Assembly (NCBI GenBank): GCA_035315885.1
Contig: DATFXM010000144.1
Location: forward strand, 1 to 20,062
Length of the DNA: 20,062 nt
Source: DATFXM01 sp035315885
GTDB lineage: Bacteria; Acidobacteriota; Blastocatellia; UBA7656
Direction: 5' to 3'
The position numbers were made by a program, and so were the translations under genes. Shown here piece after piece: positions 6,960-14,644 of the stretch. The first letter of the stretch is position 1, and each line of letters begins with the position of its first letter. The notes under the pieces were generated by a model that did not search any database, was not told the origin of the DNA, and saw only the letters and a program-made list of their open reading frames with translations.

Positions 6960-8165
6960 GTGATAGAGGCGATTCAACAAGCTCTTAAGGACGCGGACCT
7001 TGACGGATGGTTGTTTTACAGTTTTCGAGACAGCGATCCGATCGCCGCAAACATTCTCAAGATGCCTTCTGAGGGTCATATGGCGACACGGCGCTGGTAC
7101 TATCTGGTGCCGCAGTCAGGTGAGCCGCTGAAGATCAATCACTCTATCGAAAGAGGCGTGCTGGACCATCTGCCCGGACGAAAACTTATTTACCTTCCGT
7201 GGCAGCAACTCCATGGATACCTCAAGGATTCATTACTTGCGCTTTCAACCGCGCGCAAGCCCCGAGTCGCCATGCAGTATTCGCCCGATGCGGCGATACC
7301 GTATCTGTCGAGAGTGGACGGGGGGACGATAGAGTTGATCCGATCGTTCGGCGTGGATATCGTATCGTCGGCCGACCTGGTGCAGCGGTTTGAATCCGCA
7401 TGGAACGACGAGCAGTTGTCGATGCACGAAGAGGCAGCTCGCGGACTCTATGCGTCGGTAAAGGAGGCGTTCAAGGAGATAGGGCGCCGCGTAACCGATG
7501 GCACGCCGACAAACGAATATGACATTCAGCAGTTCATACTGGAACGTTTTGCGGCGCGTGGGATGTTCAGCAAGGACCCGCCGATCGTGGCAGTCAACGG
7601 GAACAGCGCGATGCCGCACTACGGCCCGACACGCGAGGAGAATTCGCCGATAAACAAAGGTGACTTCGTGTTAATAGATCTGTGGGCGAAACTCGATCGG
7701 CCCGGCTCGGTGTACGCGGACATAACCTGGACTTCGTTTGTCGGTGAAACCGTGCCGGCAGAGGTCACAAAGGTGTTCAACGTGGTGCGAGACGCTCGCG
7801 ACGCGGCCACGGATTTCGTGAAGGAGTCTTTTGCGTCGGGCCGGGAGATTTTCGGCTGGCAAGTCGATGATGCCTGCAGAGAGGTGATCAGGAAATCCGG
7901 CTACGGGGATTACTTCATTCATCGAACCGGTCACAACATCCATACCGAAGTTCACGGAAACGGAGCGAACATCGACAATCTCGAAACCAAGGACGGACGA
8001 GTCCTGATTCCGCGCACATGTTTTTCAATCGAACCGGGGATCTACCTTGAAGGAGAGTTTGGCGTTCGTTCCGAGATAGACGTTTATGTGGGTGAGCGAG
8101 AGGCTCGGGTAACAGGCGGCGAGCCTCAGCGGGAAGTAGTGGCTATACTGAGTTCTGAGTTCTGA
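6960..8165 (+). CDS. M24-family metallopeptidase (Xaa-Pro peptidase type)
   Basis: I place the start at GTG 6960. AGGAG (6947-6951) lies 8 bases upstream and the product begins MIEAIQQALKDADLDGWLFY, as is usual for this family. An upstream in-frame GTG at 6879 would add 27 unmatched residues. The 401-residue protein has an N-terminal creatinase-like domain (about 1-145) and a C-terminal pita-bread domain (about 155-400). The metal ligands expected for M24 are all visible: D240 (VLIDLWAK), D254 (YADITW), H325 (HRTGHNIH), E358 (SIEPGIY) and E372 (RSEIDVYV). H220 in HYGP is also typical. It likely removes N-terminal residues next to proline in the cytoplasm, since there is no signal peptide. The exact substrate is not certain. 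Its last codons (encoding LSSEF) lie within a repeat that starts at 8148. Confidence 0.88.
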   Translation: MIEAIQQALKDADLDGWLFYSFRDSDPIAANILKMPSEGHMATRRWYYLVPQSGEPLKINHSIERGVLDHLPGRKLIYLPWQQLHGYLKDSLLALSTARKPRVAMQYSPDAAIPYLSRVDGGTIELIRSFGVDIVSSADLVQRFESAWNDEQLSMHEEAARGLYASVKEAFKEIGRRVTDGTPTNEYDIQQFILERFAARGMFSKDPPIVAVNGNSAMPHYGPTREENSPINKGDFVLIDLWAKLDRPGSVYADITWTSFVGETVPAEVTKVFNVVRDARDAATDFVKESFASGREIFGWQVDDACREVIRKSGYGDYFIHRTGHNIHTEVHGNGANIDNLETKDGRVLIPRTCFSIEPGIYLEGEFGVRSEIDVYVGEREARVTGGEPQREVVAILSSEF

Positions 8166-8209
8166 GTGCTGAGTTGAACCCCGAAGGTTTGAACTCGGCA
8201 CTCAGCACT
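8148..8209. repeat. GAGTTCTGAGTT-type palindromic repeat, copy 2 (stop-to-stop hairpin)
   Basis: AGTGCTGAGT (8165-8174) pairs perfectly with ACTCAGCACT (8200-8209). The loop holds a smaller stem, AACC (8177-8180) with GGTT (8186-8189), around CCGAA. The element covers the last codons and TGA of the M24 peptidase and reaches into the TAG of the convergent YbjQ-family gene. It fills the whole 42-base gap and could act as a two-way terminator, although no U-run is present. Confidence 0.75.
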
Positions 8210-8624
8210 ACTCTGTCCGCTCGACTACTACCGCAGTACCGTACGCAAGAACTTCCGTTACCCCGTTCATTATTTCGTTTGCATCGTAGCGCATTCCGAT
8301 GATGGCGTTCGCGCCAATCTCGCTCGCATGCTGGATCATTATCTCGAAGGCTTCCGCGCGAGCGTGTTCGCAGAGTTTTGTGAACGCCGTGATGTTGCCC
8401 CCTACGATCGTCTGTAGCGAACCCCCGATCGTTCCGAAGATCGATCTCGACCTAACAGTTATTCCGCGCACTACGCCGAAATTGCGAACGATTCGAAAAC
8501 CGTCGAGCGTAAACGCCGTTGTAACCATGTGATGCGGCAGACTGTAGCGCTGCGCAACCGAGTACGGCGCGCTTGCAGTCACTGAGTCTTTCGCCTGTTC
8601 GAGCTCGCCAAGTCGATCTTTCAT
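8208..8624 (-). CDS. YbjQ/UPF0145 family protein
   Basis: This 138-residue cytoplasmic protein matches the YbjQ (UPF0145) family. It shows the usual order of motifs: VTTAFTLDGFRIVRNFGVVRGI (residues about 34-55), then GGNITAFTKLCEHARAEA, then GANAIIGMRYDANE, then an ending like EVLAYGTAVVVE. The family is annotated as a putative heavy-metal-binding domain and forms small oligomers. Its function is not established. The ATG at 8624 has AGGTGA about 10 bases upstream. The first 30 residues (MKDRLGELEQAKDSV...) are extra relative to short family members and look like a leader helix. It is divergent from ispG and convergent with the M24 peptidase. Confidence 0.88.
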   Translation of the reverse strand: MKDRLGELEQAKDSVTASAPYSVAQRYSLPHHMVTTAFTLDGFRIVRNFGVVRGITVRSRSIFGTIGGSLQTIVGGNITAFTKLCEHARAEAFEIMIQHASEIGANAIIGMRYDANEIMNGVTEVLAYGTAVVVERTE

Positions 8625-8645
8625 TTCTTAGTCGTCACCTCGCAT

Positions 8646-8680
8646 CGCCGTACGATACGGCGCGAATGCCGAAACTGCAA
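8646..8680 (-). promoter_or_regulatory. Candidate ybjQ-family promoter with overlapping 17-bp dyad
   Basis: On the minus strand TTGCAG (8680-8675), a 17-base spacer and TATCGT (8657-8652) form a plausible sigma-70 promoter. A perfect inverted repeat, CGCCGTA-CGA-TACGGCG (8646-8662), overlaps the -10 region. It could be an operator or a leader hairpin. Confidence 0.35.
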
Positions 8681-8803
8681 ACAAAATCAGGTCGCCGCAT
8701 CGACGAAATCCGCAACAAATCCCTGACACTCATTTACTCGAGTTGGTCTTCGTTTTGCTCCGGAAATAACGAAAATTATCGCTGGATATCTCACCGGGGG
8801 CAT

Positions 8804-8833
8804 TTGCGGCGGCCCTTTGTCTGCCGCTACAAT
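8804..8833 (+). promoter_or_regulatory. Candidate ispG promoter
   Basis: TTGCGG (8804-8809) and TACAAT (8828-8833, 5 of 6 consensus bases) are separated by 18 bases. Transcription would start near 8840, about 30 bases before the TTG start at 8870. This supports placing the ispG start there and not at the upstream ATG at 8573. Confidence 0.45.
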
Positions 8834-8869
8834 CCAATCTTCTTGCCGGACCCAGAAGGGAGACATTGC

Positions 8870-10141
8870 TTGTCCATCAGCAGAAGGAAATCAGTCGCCT
8901 GTGACATCGACGGCGTAAAGGTTGGAGGCTCCAACCCCATCGTAGTCCAGTCGATGACAAACACCGACACCGTGGATGTAGAAGCCACCGCTCGACAATC
9001 CGCAGACCTCGCCCGCGCGGGCTCCGAGCTGGTCCGTGTCACGGTCAACACCAAACAGGCGGCACAAGCCATTCCACCGCTTGTAGACAGACTCGGCGAA
9101 ATGGGAGTGACCGTTCCGATTATCGGCGACTTTCACTATAACGGGCACATCCTTCTCAAGGACTACCCCGAGTGTGCTCGCAAGCTTGCAAAGTATCGGA
9201 TAAATCCGGGCAATGTCGGTCCCGGCCAGCATCACGATAAGAACTTTCAAGCGATGATCGAAGTCGCGGTCGAGAACAACAAGCCAGTCCGAATCGGAGT
9301 CAACTGGGGGTCGTTGGATCAAGGGCTCCTGACGCGCCTGATGGACGAAAACGCAAAACGAGTCGATCCAAAAGACGCGCGAGATGTGATGCGCGAAGCG
9401 GTGGTGATCAGCGCGCTCGAATCAGCGGAGCTGGCCGAGCGCTGCGGCTTACGTCACGACCAGATCATCCTGAGCGCGAAGGTATCGGAGGTCCAGGACC
9501 TTATTGCGATCTATCGGGACCTCGCTAGCCGATGTGATTACCCGCTGCACCTCGGTTTGACCGAAGCTGGAATGGGAAGTAAGGGCATCGTAGCCTCTAC
9601 CGCCGCGATGGGTGTGTTGCTCCAGCAGGGTATTGGAGACACGATAAGGGTCTCCCTCACTCCTCGGCCGGGCGGCGACAGGACCGAAGAAGTGGTCGTC
9701 TCACAGCAGATTCTTCAGACTATGGGACTTCGCAGCTTCATTCCCCTTGTCACCGCGTGTCCCGGGTGCGGTCGCACCACGAGCACGCTCTTTCAGGAAA
9801 TGGCGGAAGACATTCAAACTTACATTCGAGAGCAAATGCCCACGTGGCGTGACAAGTATTCGGGCGTGGAAGAGCTGAAGGTCGCGGTGATGGGCTGCGT
9901 GGTAAACGGTCCGGGCGAGTCAAAACACGCGAACATCGGCATATCGCTCCCCGGCACCGGAGAAGAACCGCGGGCGCCGGTCTATGTCGACGGCGCAAAA
10001 TTCGTCACGCTTCAGGGACCGGGCATCGTCGCTGAATTCATCCAGATTCTTGACGAGTACATCGACACTCGGTACATCAGGAAAGAGCAATCGGTCCAGG
10101 TAGGCGTGAATGGCTCACCAAGCCCCGACACCGGAAGTTAA
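8870..10141 (+). CDS. ispG: (E)-4-hydroxy-3-methylbut-2-enyl-diphosphate synthase (IspG/GcpE)
   Basis: IspG converts methylerythritol cyclodiphosphate into HMBPP, the penultimate step of the MEP isoprenoid pathway, using a [4Fe-4S] cluster. I start it at TTG 8870. AAGGGAG lies 7 bases upstream and the product begins with SISRRKSVACDIDGVKVGG, as usual for the family. The open frame continues upstream to 8573 but that part overlaps the ybjQ-family gene and the promoter and is not IspG-like. The 423-residue protein has the TIM-barrel part (about 1-280, VVQSMTNTDT, GDFHYNGH, INPGN) and the C-terminal cluster domain. Cluster ligands C297, C300 (TACPGCGRT), C343 (MGCVVNGPGE) and E350 are present. 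The length fits the short bacterial form without an inserted domain. The SRPBCC gene overlaps its 3' end. Confidence 0.95.
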   Translation: MSISRRKSVACDIDGVKVGGSNPIVVQSMTNTDTVDVEATARQSADLARAGSELVRVTVNTKQAAQAIPPLVDRLGEMGVTVPIIGDFHYNGHILLKDYPECARKLAKYRINPGNVGPGQHHDKNFQAMIEVAVENNKPVRIGVNWGSLDQGLLTRLMDENAKRVDPKDARDVMREAVVISALESAELAERCGLRHDQIILSAKVSEVQDLIAIYRDLASRCDYPLHLGLTEAGMGSKGIVASTAAMGVLLQQGIGDTIRVSLTPRPGGDRTEEVVVSQQILQTMGLRSFIPLVTACPGCGRTTSTLFQEMAEDIQTYIREQMPTWRDKYSGVEELKVAVMGCVVNGPGESKHANIGISLPGTGEEPRAPVYVDGAKFVTLQGPGIVAEFIQILDEYIDTRYIRKEQSVQVGVNGSPSPDTGS

Positions 10142-10622
10142 AACGCCGAACTCTGCGGTGCAGCAGGGAACCGCAATGGCATCGGCAATCATCAACGCCG
10201 AGCCGTCGCGTGTGTACGCGATTCTGGCCGATTACAAAAAGCACCATCCGAGGATTGTTCCGCCGAAGTATTTCCGTTCGATCGAAGTGCTGGAAGGCGG
10301 GATTGGCGACGGAACTCGCACCAGGATCGAAATGCGTGTTCTCGGAAGGTCCCGCAGGTTTGAGCACTTCATCACGGAGCCCGAGCGCGGTCACATAATC
10401 GTGGAGTCGGATAAGGATGGCGACAGCGTCACGAGTTTCATCGTCGATCCGGTTGAGGGCGGCAAGGGAACACGGCTGACGATCCAGACGAAATTCAAGA
10501 CTCGCAACGGTCTTCTCGGAAGGGTCGAGCGCGCGATGACTGCATCGATGCTGCAGCGCATCTACGCCGAAGAGCTCGGGCTCATCTCTCAATACATGCG
10601 TGAGGCTCGAGACGCTGAGTAG
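10110..10622 (+). CDS. SRPBCC-fold (polyketide cyclase/START-like) protein
   Basis: This 170-residue protein has the typical SRPBCC pattern: a first strand, a short helix (INAEPSRVYAILADYKKHHPR, about 28-48), then strands (GDGTRTRIEMRVLGR, FEHFITEP) and a long C-terminal helix (GLLGRVERAMTASMLQRIYAEEL). The fold forms a deep hydrophobic pocket that binds lipids or other small apolar molecules. The specific ligand here is not known. The start at 10110 lies inside the end of ispG (32-base overlap) and has AGGTAGG upstream. An alternative ATG at 10176 would remove the first beta strand, so I keep 10110. The overlap implies co-transcription and translational coupling with ispG, which hints at an isoprenoid-type ligand, but that is inference only. 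Confidence 0.8.
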   Translation: MAHQAPTPEVKTPNSAVQQGTAMASAIINAEPSRVYAILADYKKHHPRIVPPKYFRSIEVLEGGIGDGTRTRIEMRVLGRSRRFEHFITEPERGHIIVESDKDGDSVTSFIVDPVEGGKGTRLTIQTKFKTRNGLLGRVERAMTASMLQRIYAEELGLISQYMREARDAE

Positions 10623-10677
10623 CCGGCGATTGCTACCTCGCGTTCGAGCCAAACACGTTTCGCACCTCGATTCCCGC

Positions 10678-13197
10678 TCAGCCCTTCTTGTCTACAGGCT
10701 TTGCGTTCTTCAACTGATTGATGATCCCCTGGATGAACGGGACAACGGCACCTGCGGGGACTCCGCCGGGAAGATGCTTCAGGAAATCTTCGAGGGCCGG
10801 AACCGCGCGAGGATCACCGAGCTGGGCGATTGCCTGCACCGCGTTGAACACTACAGGCAGCGACGGTTCCTTCAGACCAGCGGTCAGCACCTCCAGCGCG
10901 CGATCGTTGCCCTTGCCCAGCGTTCCAATCAGGGCGAGGGCCGCACCTCTGACCGACGGGGTGTTGCCCGGCGCAGCGTACTTGAATCCAAGATCGAGAC
11001 TCCTTGAGTCCTTGAGGTTCCCAAGGCCGTTCAATGCAGCCGCGCGCAGGTTGTCCTGCCACGAGTCCTGTTTCAGCAAACCTACGAGCGCGTCGTAGGC
11101 CGACGGAGCGCCGGTCAGGCCGAGCGCCTTCGCAGATTCGCCAACTACCTGATAGCTGGGATCGTTGTTGATCCGATCGATGAACAAATCCGCGAGCTGC
11201 TTGTCCTTCAAAGACGCGAGTCCGGCTATCGCCGCTCGTCTGACGCGTGCGTCTTTGTCCTTGACGGCCTCGAGCAGGCCGGCCCGTGAGATATCAGTCC
11301 TGAATTCGCCGAGAGACTTCGCGGACTCCGATCTGACGGCCCAGAACTGATCCTTTGCGCAGGCTTCGGCCAAAGCCTTGGCTGCTGTCTCGCTGTGACC
11401 ACCCTGCTTCAACTCTACTGCCGCTCTGACCCTGCCGGTCGAATCATTGTCATGCAGCAACTGATACGCGAGATCGGCGTCACCTCTGTTGAACTTCACG
11501 CGCTTGATCAAATAGTTTCCGCGATCGAAGTTGACTATCAGCGGTTTTGAATCGACATCGAACTTGAACTGCTCATCGCGGTTGTCTATCCAGACCCGAT
11601 GGACTTTTTCGCCTGAAGCAGTGGTCACCGCGATGTCCACCGGCATGATGAACACGTCGGGCGAGGGAAACCACGGTCGCTTGTCGTCGGATTTCTGAGT
11701 TTGCTTCACCGCGACCGTCAGCGTTTTGTCGCCGTCGTAGTTCGATGTGACCTCGAACTCGGGATGGCCCATCTTATACAGCCACTCATCAAAGAACCAT
11801 TCGAGGTTCTGCCCGGTCGCCTCTTCAATCGCGACTTTGAACTGCGCGGTCTCGACGTTCTGCCATTCGTATTTCTTGACGTAGTGCCGTATCGCCTTCC
11901 AGAACTGATCCTCGCCCAACACGAAGCGAAGCATGTTCAGAACCGCAGCTCCTCGCGGATATGCGTACGTATCGAACACCGCGTCGGGATCGTCGTAGCG
12001 GTTGGTCACGATCGGACGCCGGTTTCCCTGAAACCACGCCTGATAGTACGACTGCTGATTGTTGGACATTTCGTACAGATAGTCGTCCTTGCCCTTTTTG
12101 TGTTCGTTCCAGACTGCCTCCATGAACGTGGCGAACGATTCATTGAGCCAAATCTCGCCCCAGTCGCGGCAGGTCAGAAGATCCCCGAACCACTGATGCG
12201 CGAGTTCATGCGATACGATGTCGTCCGATGTTCCGTCGACCTCGCTCCGCTTGTCGTGCACCGCGTTGTCGGTCATCGTGGTCGCGGTGATATTCTCCAT
12301 CGCTCCGCCAAAGTCCCGAACCATGGTTTGAGCGTATTTCGCATAGGGATAGTCGTACCCGGTTTTCTCCGAGAAGTACGCAACCATTTCGGCAAGCCTG
12401 GCAAATGAGACGCGGCCGTTGTCAAGCTGATCGGGATAGACATAGGAACTGACCGGCTTGCCTTTGAATTGGTCTTTCACCTCGATGTACTCGCCCACGA
12501 TGATCGATACCAGATAACTGGAGTACGGCTGGTCCATTCGCCAGTCCCAGGTCTTGGTCTTCTTCGCGGCATCAGCTCGCACCGACACGAGGCTGCCGTT
12601 TGAGACCACCTGATATTTGTCCTCGACTGTAGCGATCAACTCCGTAGTGGCCTTGTCGTTGGGGTAGTCGTAACACGGGAACCAGTAATGGTTGGTACGC
12701 GCTTCTCCCTGAGACCAGATTTGATGCGGCCGGCTCGGATCGCTCTCGTTTGGCACGATGAACGTCAGACCCTTATGAGGCGTTGCGCTGTAGTCGACGG
12801 TGACGGTGATCGTGTCGGCGGTAGAGTAAGGACGGTCGAGGGAGACCAGGAGCTTTTCGCGATCCTTGTACTCGAATTTCAGCGGCCCGCCTCCGCCGAG
12901 TTTGATTGACTTGATCTCCATCTCACCGGCGTCTACCTCAACGGTCGTCAGATTGTCTTCGAAGGGCTTGAAAGTGATCGCAGTCTCGCCGCTGACTGCT
13001 TTCTTTGACCAGTCAAAGCTGAGTGAGATTCGATAGTGTTGAACATCGTACGGGTGACTCCGAGGCCACTGGAAGGGAGGGGCCTTTGGAGCTTCGCCGC
13101 CCATTCCGATTTGGGCGAACGCGGGCAACTGGAGCACGAGCACAAGGGTGAAGAACCAGATCAATGATCTGGAGAGCAAGGATCGAGTACTGGACAT
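10678..13197 (-). CDS. Secreted M1-family aminopeptidase with C-terminal HEAT repeats
   Basis: I start at ATG 13197, which has GGAGG 4 bases upstream and gives a clear signal peptide (residues 1-29, cleavage near AFA-Q). A GTG at 13245 in the same frame would bury the signal peptide. The 839-residue protein has the N-terminal M1 beta domain (about 45-245). The thermolysin-like domain follows with GGAMEN (297-302), HELAH (330-334) and the third zinc ligand E353 (LNESF), and Y413 is the likely catalytic tyrosine. After a linker there are HEAT-like helical repeats (about 575-825, such as VRRAAIAGLASLKD). It probably trims N-terminal residues from peptides outside the cytoplasmic membrane. HEAT repeats usually bind proteins or peptides. 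A convergent SRPBCC gene ends 55 bases away. Confidence 0.92.
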   Translation of the reverse strand: MSSTRSLLSRSLIWFFTLVLVLQLPAFAQIGMGGEAPKAPPFQWPRSHPYDVQHYRISLSFDWSKKAVSGETAITFKPFEDNLTTVEVDAGEMEIKSIKLGGGGPLKFEYKDREKLLVSLDRPYSTADTITVTVDYSATPHKGLTFIVPNESDPSRPHQIWSQGEARTNHYWFPCYDYPNDKATTELIATVEDKYQVVSNGSLVSVRADAAKKTKTWDWRMDQPYSSYLVSIIVGEYIEVKDQFKGKPVSSYVYPDQLDNGRVSFARLAEMVAYFSEKTGYDYPYAKYAQTMVRDFGGAMENITATTMTDNAVHDKRSEVDGTSDDIVSHELAHQWFGDLLTCRDWGEIWLNESFATFMEAVWNEHKKGKDDYLYEMSNNQQSYYQAWFQGNRRPIVTNRYDDPDAVFDTYAYPRGAAVLNMLRFVLGEDQFWKAIRHYVKKYEWQNVETAQFKVAIEEATGQNLEWFFDEWLYKMGHPEFEVTSNYDGDKTLTVAVKQTQKSDDKRPWFPSPDVFIMPVDIAVTTASGEKVHRVWIDNRDEQFKFDVDSKPLIVNFDRGNYLIKRVKFNRGDADLAYQLLHDNDSTGRVRAAVELKQGGHSETAAKALAEACAKDQFWAVRSESAKSLGEFRTDISRAGLLEAVKDKDARVRRAAIAGLASLKDKQLADLFIDRINNDPSYQVVGESAKALGLTGAPSAYDALVGLLKQDSWQDNLRAAALNGLGNLKDSRSLDLGFKYAAPGNTPSVRGAALALIGTLGKGNDRALEVLTAGLKEPSLPVVFNAVQAIAQLGDPRAVPALEDFLKHLPGGVPAGAVVPFIQGIINQLKNAKPVDKKG

Positions 13198-13288
13198 CAA
13201 GCCTCCGGAGGTAAAAGGCACTGCTTTTAGGTTAGTGAACCCCACGGTATGACATTGTTAAAGCCACGGCTCTTACATTTGTAAAAGC

Positions 13289-13308
13289 CACGGCGGTGAG
13301 TCGCCGTG
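13289..13308. other. Small hairpin between DUF2911-like and M1 genes
   Basis: CACGGCG (13289-13295) pairs with CGCCGTG (13302-13308) around six bases. The word AAAGCCACGGC also occurs twice nearby (around 13258-13270 and 13284-13294). No U-run follows on the minus strand, so a terminator role is uncertain. Confidence 0.35.
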
Positions 13309-13391
13309 CCCTGCCTGGCTTGCGAAGAACGTTTTGTCAGGAGAAATCCAAACCGACTCTCGACGATCCTGTCTTGGATCCCAATTCTGAC

Positions 13392-13919
13392 CTATTTGTG
13401 GTCGTGCGGTGCGAGGTAAGGTACCTTAAGTTCCGCCGTGCAGCGGAATTTTCCGCTGCGCCCTTCGAGCACGAACGAATCGGTGTCGCTGGTCGGCCGG
13501 ATATCAAAGCTAAGATAAGTCACCTCTGCGCCGTCGGCCGCCGTCTGGAACGGGATCGTCAAATCGGTAGAGCCACTTCGCAGAAGTAGCGCGAAGTCGT
13601 CGTTTGCTCCAAAGCTGATACCGAGGTCATAGGAACCTTTCGCGACCTGCTTACCGCCGATGACCACGTCGAAATCGGTATCGAGTTTGCCGATCTTTTT
13701 CCAGACGCCTGCGATCAAGCGCTGCCGGAGTTGTTCATTCTTTTTCGCCGAATTATAGGTGGGTTCGTTCCAGTGCAGCGATTTGTAACTGAGAGTCAGT
13801 TTGCCCGCTCCTTCTACGGCGAGCGTGTGTGAGAAGTCCTTGGCGACGGTTCGCGGATCGTGGGCGGAAGCAACCTGTGCCGCTGCCAGGACAAGGAACA
13901 GAGTCAGGATTTTCCTCAT
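13392..13919 (-). CDS. Secreted DUF2911-like protein
   Basis: I choose ATG 13919 because AAGGAG lies 9 bases upstream. The in-frame ATG at 13928 would directly abut that site. The 175-residue product has a signal peptide (residues 1-19, MRKILTLFLVLAAAQVASA). The body has a strand-rich domain with SYKSLHWNEPTYNSAKKNE, then VWKKIGKLDTDFDVVIGGKQVAKGSYDLGI, which resembles the DUF2911 family signature (an added item, 'GGKQ.A.G.Y.L'). The function of that family is unknown. A strong promoter lies upstream (14040-14069) with a leader of about 110 bases. The gene is followed on the same strand by the M1 peptidase, 195 bases away, and could be co-transcribed with it. Confidence 0.72.
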   Translation of the reverse strand: MRKILTLFLVLAAAQVASAHDPRTVAKDFSHTLAVEGAGKLTLSYKSLHWNEPTYNSAKKNEQLRQRLIAGVWKKIGKLDTDFDVVIGGKQVAKGSYDLGISFGANDDFALLLRSGSTDLTIPFQTAADGAEVTYLSFDIRPTSDTDSFVLEGRSGKFRCTAELKVPYLAPHDHK

Positions 13920-14039
13920 TTTTCGCATCTCCTTCGGGATCCAAAAAGTGGCAATCTAATTAGCCGGTCTTCGGCTTTGCGGTGTTGGGCGCGCTAAAAC
14001 CGCGTTCAATCCTCAGCGAGCCCTCGGTCCGGACCGGGA

Positions 14040-14069
14040 ATTATAGCCTTTAGGACCCGGGGGTGACAA
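14040..14069 (-). promoter_or_regulatory. Strong sigma-70 promoter for the DUF2911-like gene
   Basis: On the minus strand TTGTCA (14069-14064, 5 of 6) and TATAAT (14045-14040, perfect) are separated by 18 bases. Transcription should begin near 14033, giving a leader of about 114 bases before ATG 13919. A hairpin, GGTGAC (14062-14067) with GTCACC (14074-14079), overlaps the -35 element and may help end transcription of the preceding gene. Confidence 0.6.
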
Positions 14070-14092
14070 CGAAGTCACCGGGAGATACGAAA

Positions 14093-14512
14093 TCAACGTG
14101 TTGCGACGCAGACGTCCAGAGTTGGTGTTTCTGTCCACTCACCGATAAACCGCTTCACTTCGGCCTCGATCTGGACGTTGCTGAGGCGGTTGATGAGCAG
14201 CCACTTCATCTTGACGAGAAGATCATTGATCAGAGCTGGATTCTGAGTAGCGAAGACGAGGCGATTGCCCGCTTCGAGCTTAATCGCCGGTACATCCACG
14301 CTCTGAAAGCGTGACGGAAAATCGGACTTGCGCGCTTCTCGATCCCAGGGAGGGGAGATAATCTGCACGCGCCAGTATTTTGAGTCCTCACCTCGAACGA
14401 TACCGGATGCGTGGTAGACGTCGGTTATTTTCCCTTTGACCCACATGCAGTCGGGACAGTAGGTATGCTGTACGATGGTGAGAGAGTATTCATCATTGCT
14501 GGATGGAAGCAT
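14093..14512 (-). CDS. Unrecognised protein with a CPDC motif
   Basis: I do not recognise this protein. I start it at ATG 14512, with AGAAGGA 9 bases upstream. A longer start at 14563 lies between a palindrome and no good ribosome binding site. The 139-residue product has no signal peptide or membrane segment. Near the N terminus it has TIVQHTYCPDCMWVKGKITDVY, a CxxC pair beside a strand-rich, OB-like stretch. The middle has KYWRVQIISPPWDREA, and the C-terminal part, with ALINDLLVKMKWLLINRLSNVQIEAEVKRFIGEW, looks helical. The CxxC could bind metal or be redox active. It has its own promoter (14608-14636) and is followed by the promoter of the DUF2911-like gene. Confidence 0.65.
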   Translation of the reverse strand: MLPSSNDEYSLTIVQHTYCPDCMWVKGKITDVYHASGIVRGEDSKYWRVQIISPPWDREARKSDFPSRFQSVDVPAIKLEAGNRLVFATQNPALINDLLVKMKWLLINRLSNVQIEAEVKRFIGEWTETPTLDVCVATR

Positions 14513-14559
14513 TGGGACGATTCCTTCTGCGTAGTCGTTGCGCCCCCGGTCAGGGTGCG

Positions 14560-14576
14560 GCATGCGAAGCGCATGC
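14560..14576. promoter_or_regulatory. Leader palindrome GCATGCG-AAG-CGCATGC
   Basis: A perfect seven-base inverted repeat around AAG. It lies in the inferred 5' leader of the CPDC protein gene, about 50 bases before its ATG. It could form an mRNA hairpin or be an operator. Confidence 0.4.
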
Positions 14577-14607
14577 GTCTTGGATACCAGGGGGCGATGC
14601 GGAGTCG

Positions 14608-14636
14608 GTTATAGGATACATTACAGGCCAAGTCAA
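14608..14636 (-). promoter_or_regulatory. Strong sigma-70 promoter for the CPDC protein gene
   Basis: On the minus strand TTGACT (14636-14631, 5 of 6) and TATAAC (14613-14608, 5 of 6) are separated by exactly 17 bases. Transcription would start near 14601, about 90 bases upstream of ATG 14512. Confidence 0.6.
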
Positions 14637-14644
14637 CAGTAATT

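Noticed and set aside
8573..8869. N-terminal extension of the ispG frame
   Set aside because: It overlaps the YbjQ-family gene, a candidate promoter lies inside it, and IspG homology starts after TTG 8870.
11701..12408. 235-codon plus-strand open frame
   Set aside because: It is antisense to the M1 catalytic domain and lacks any recognisable motif.
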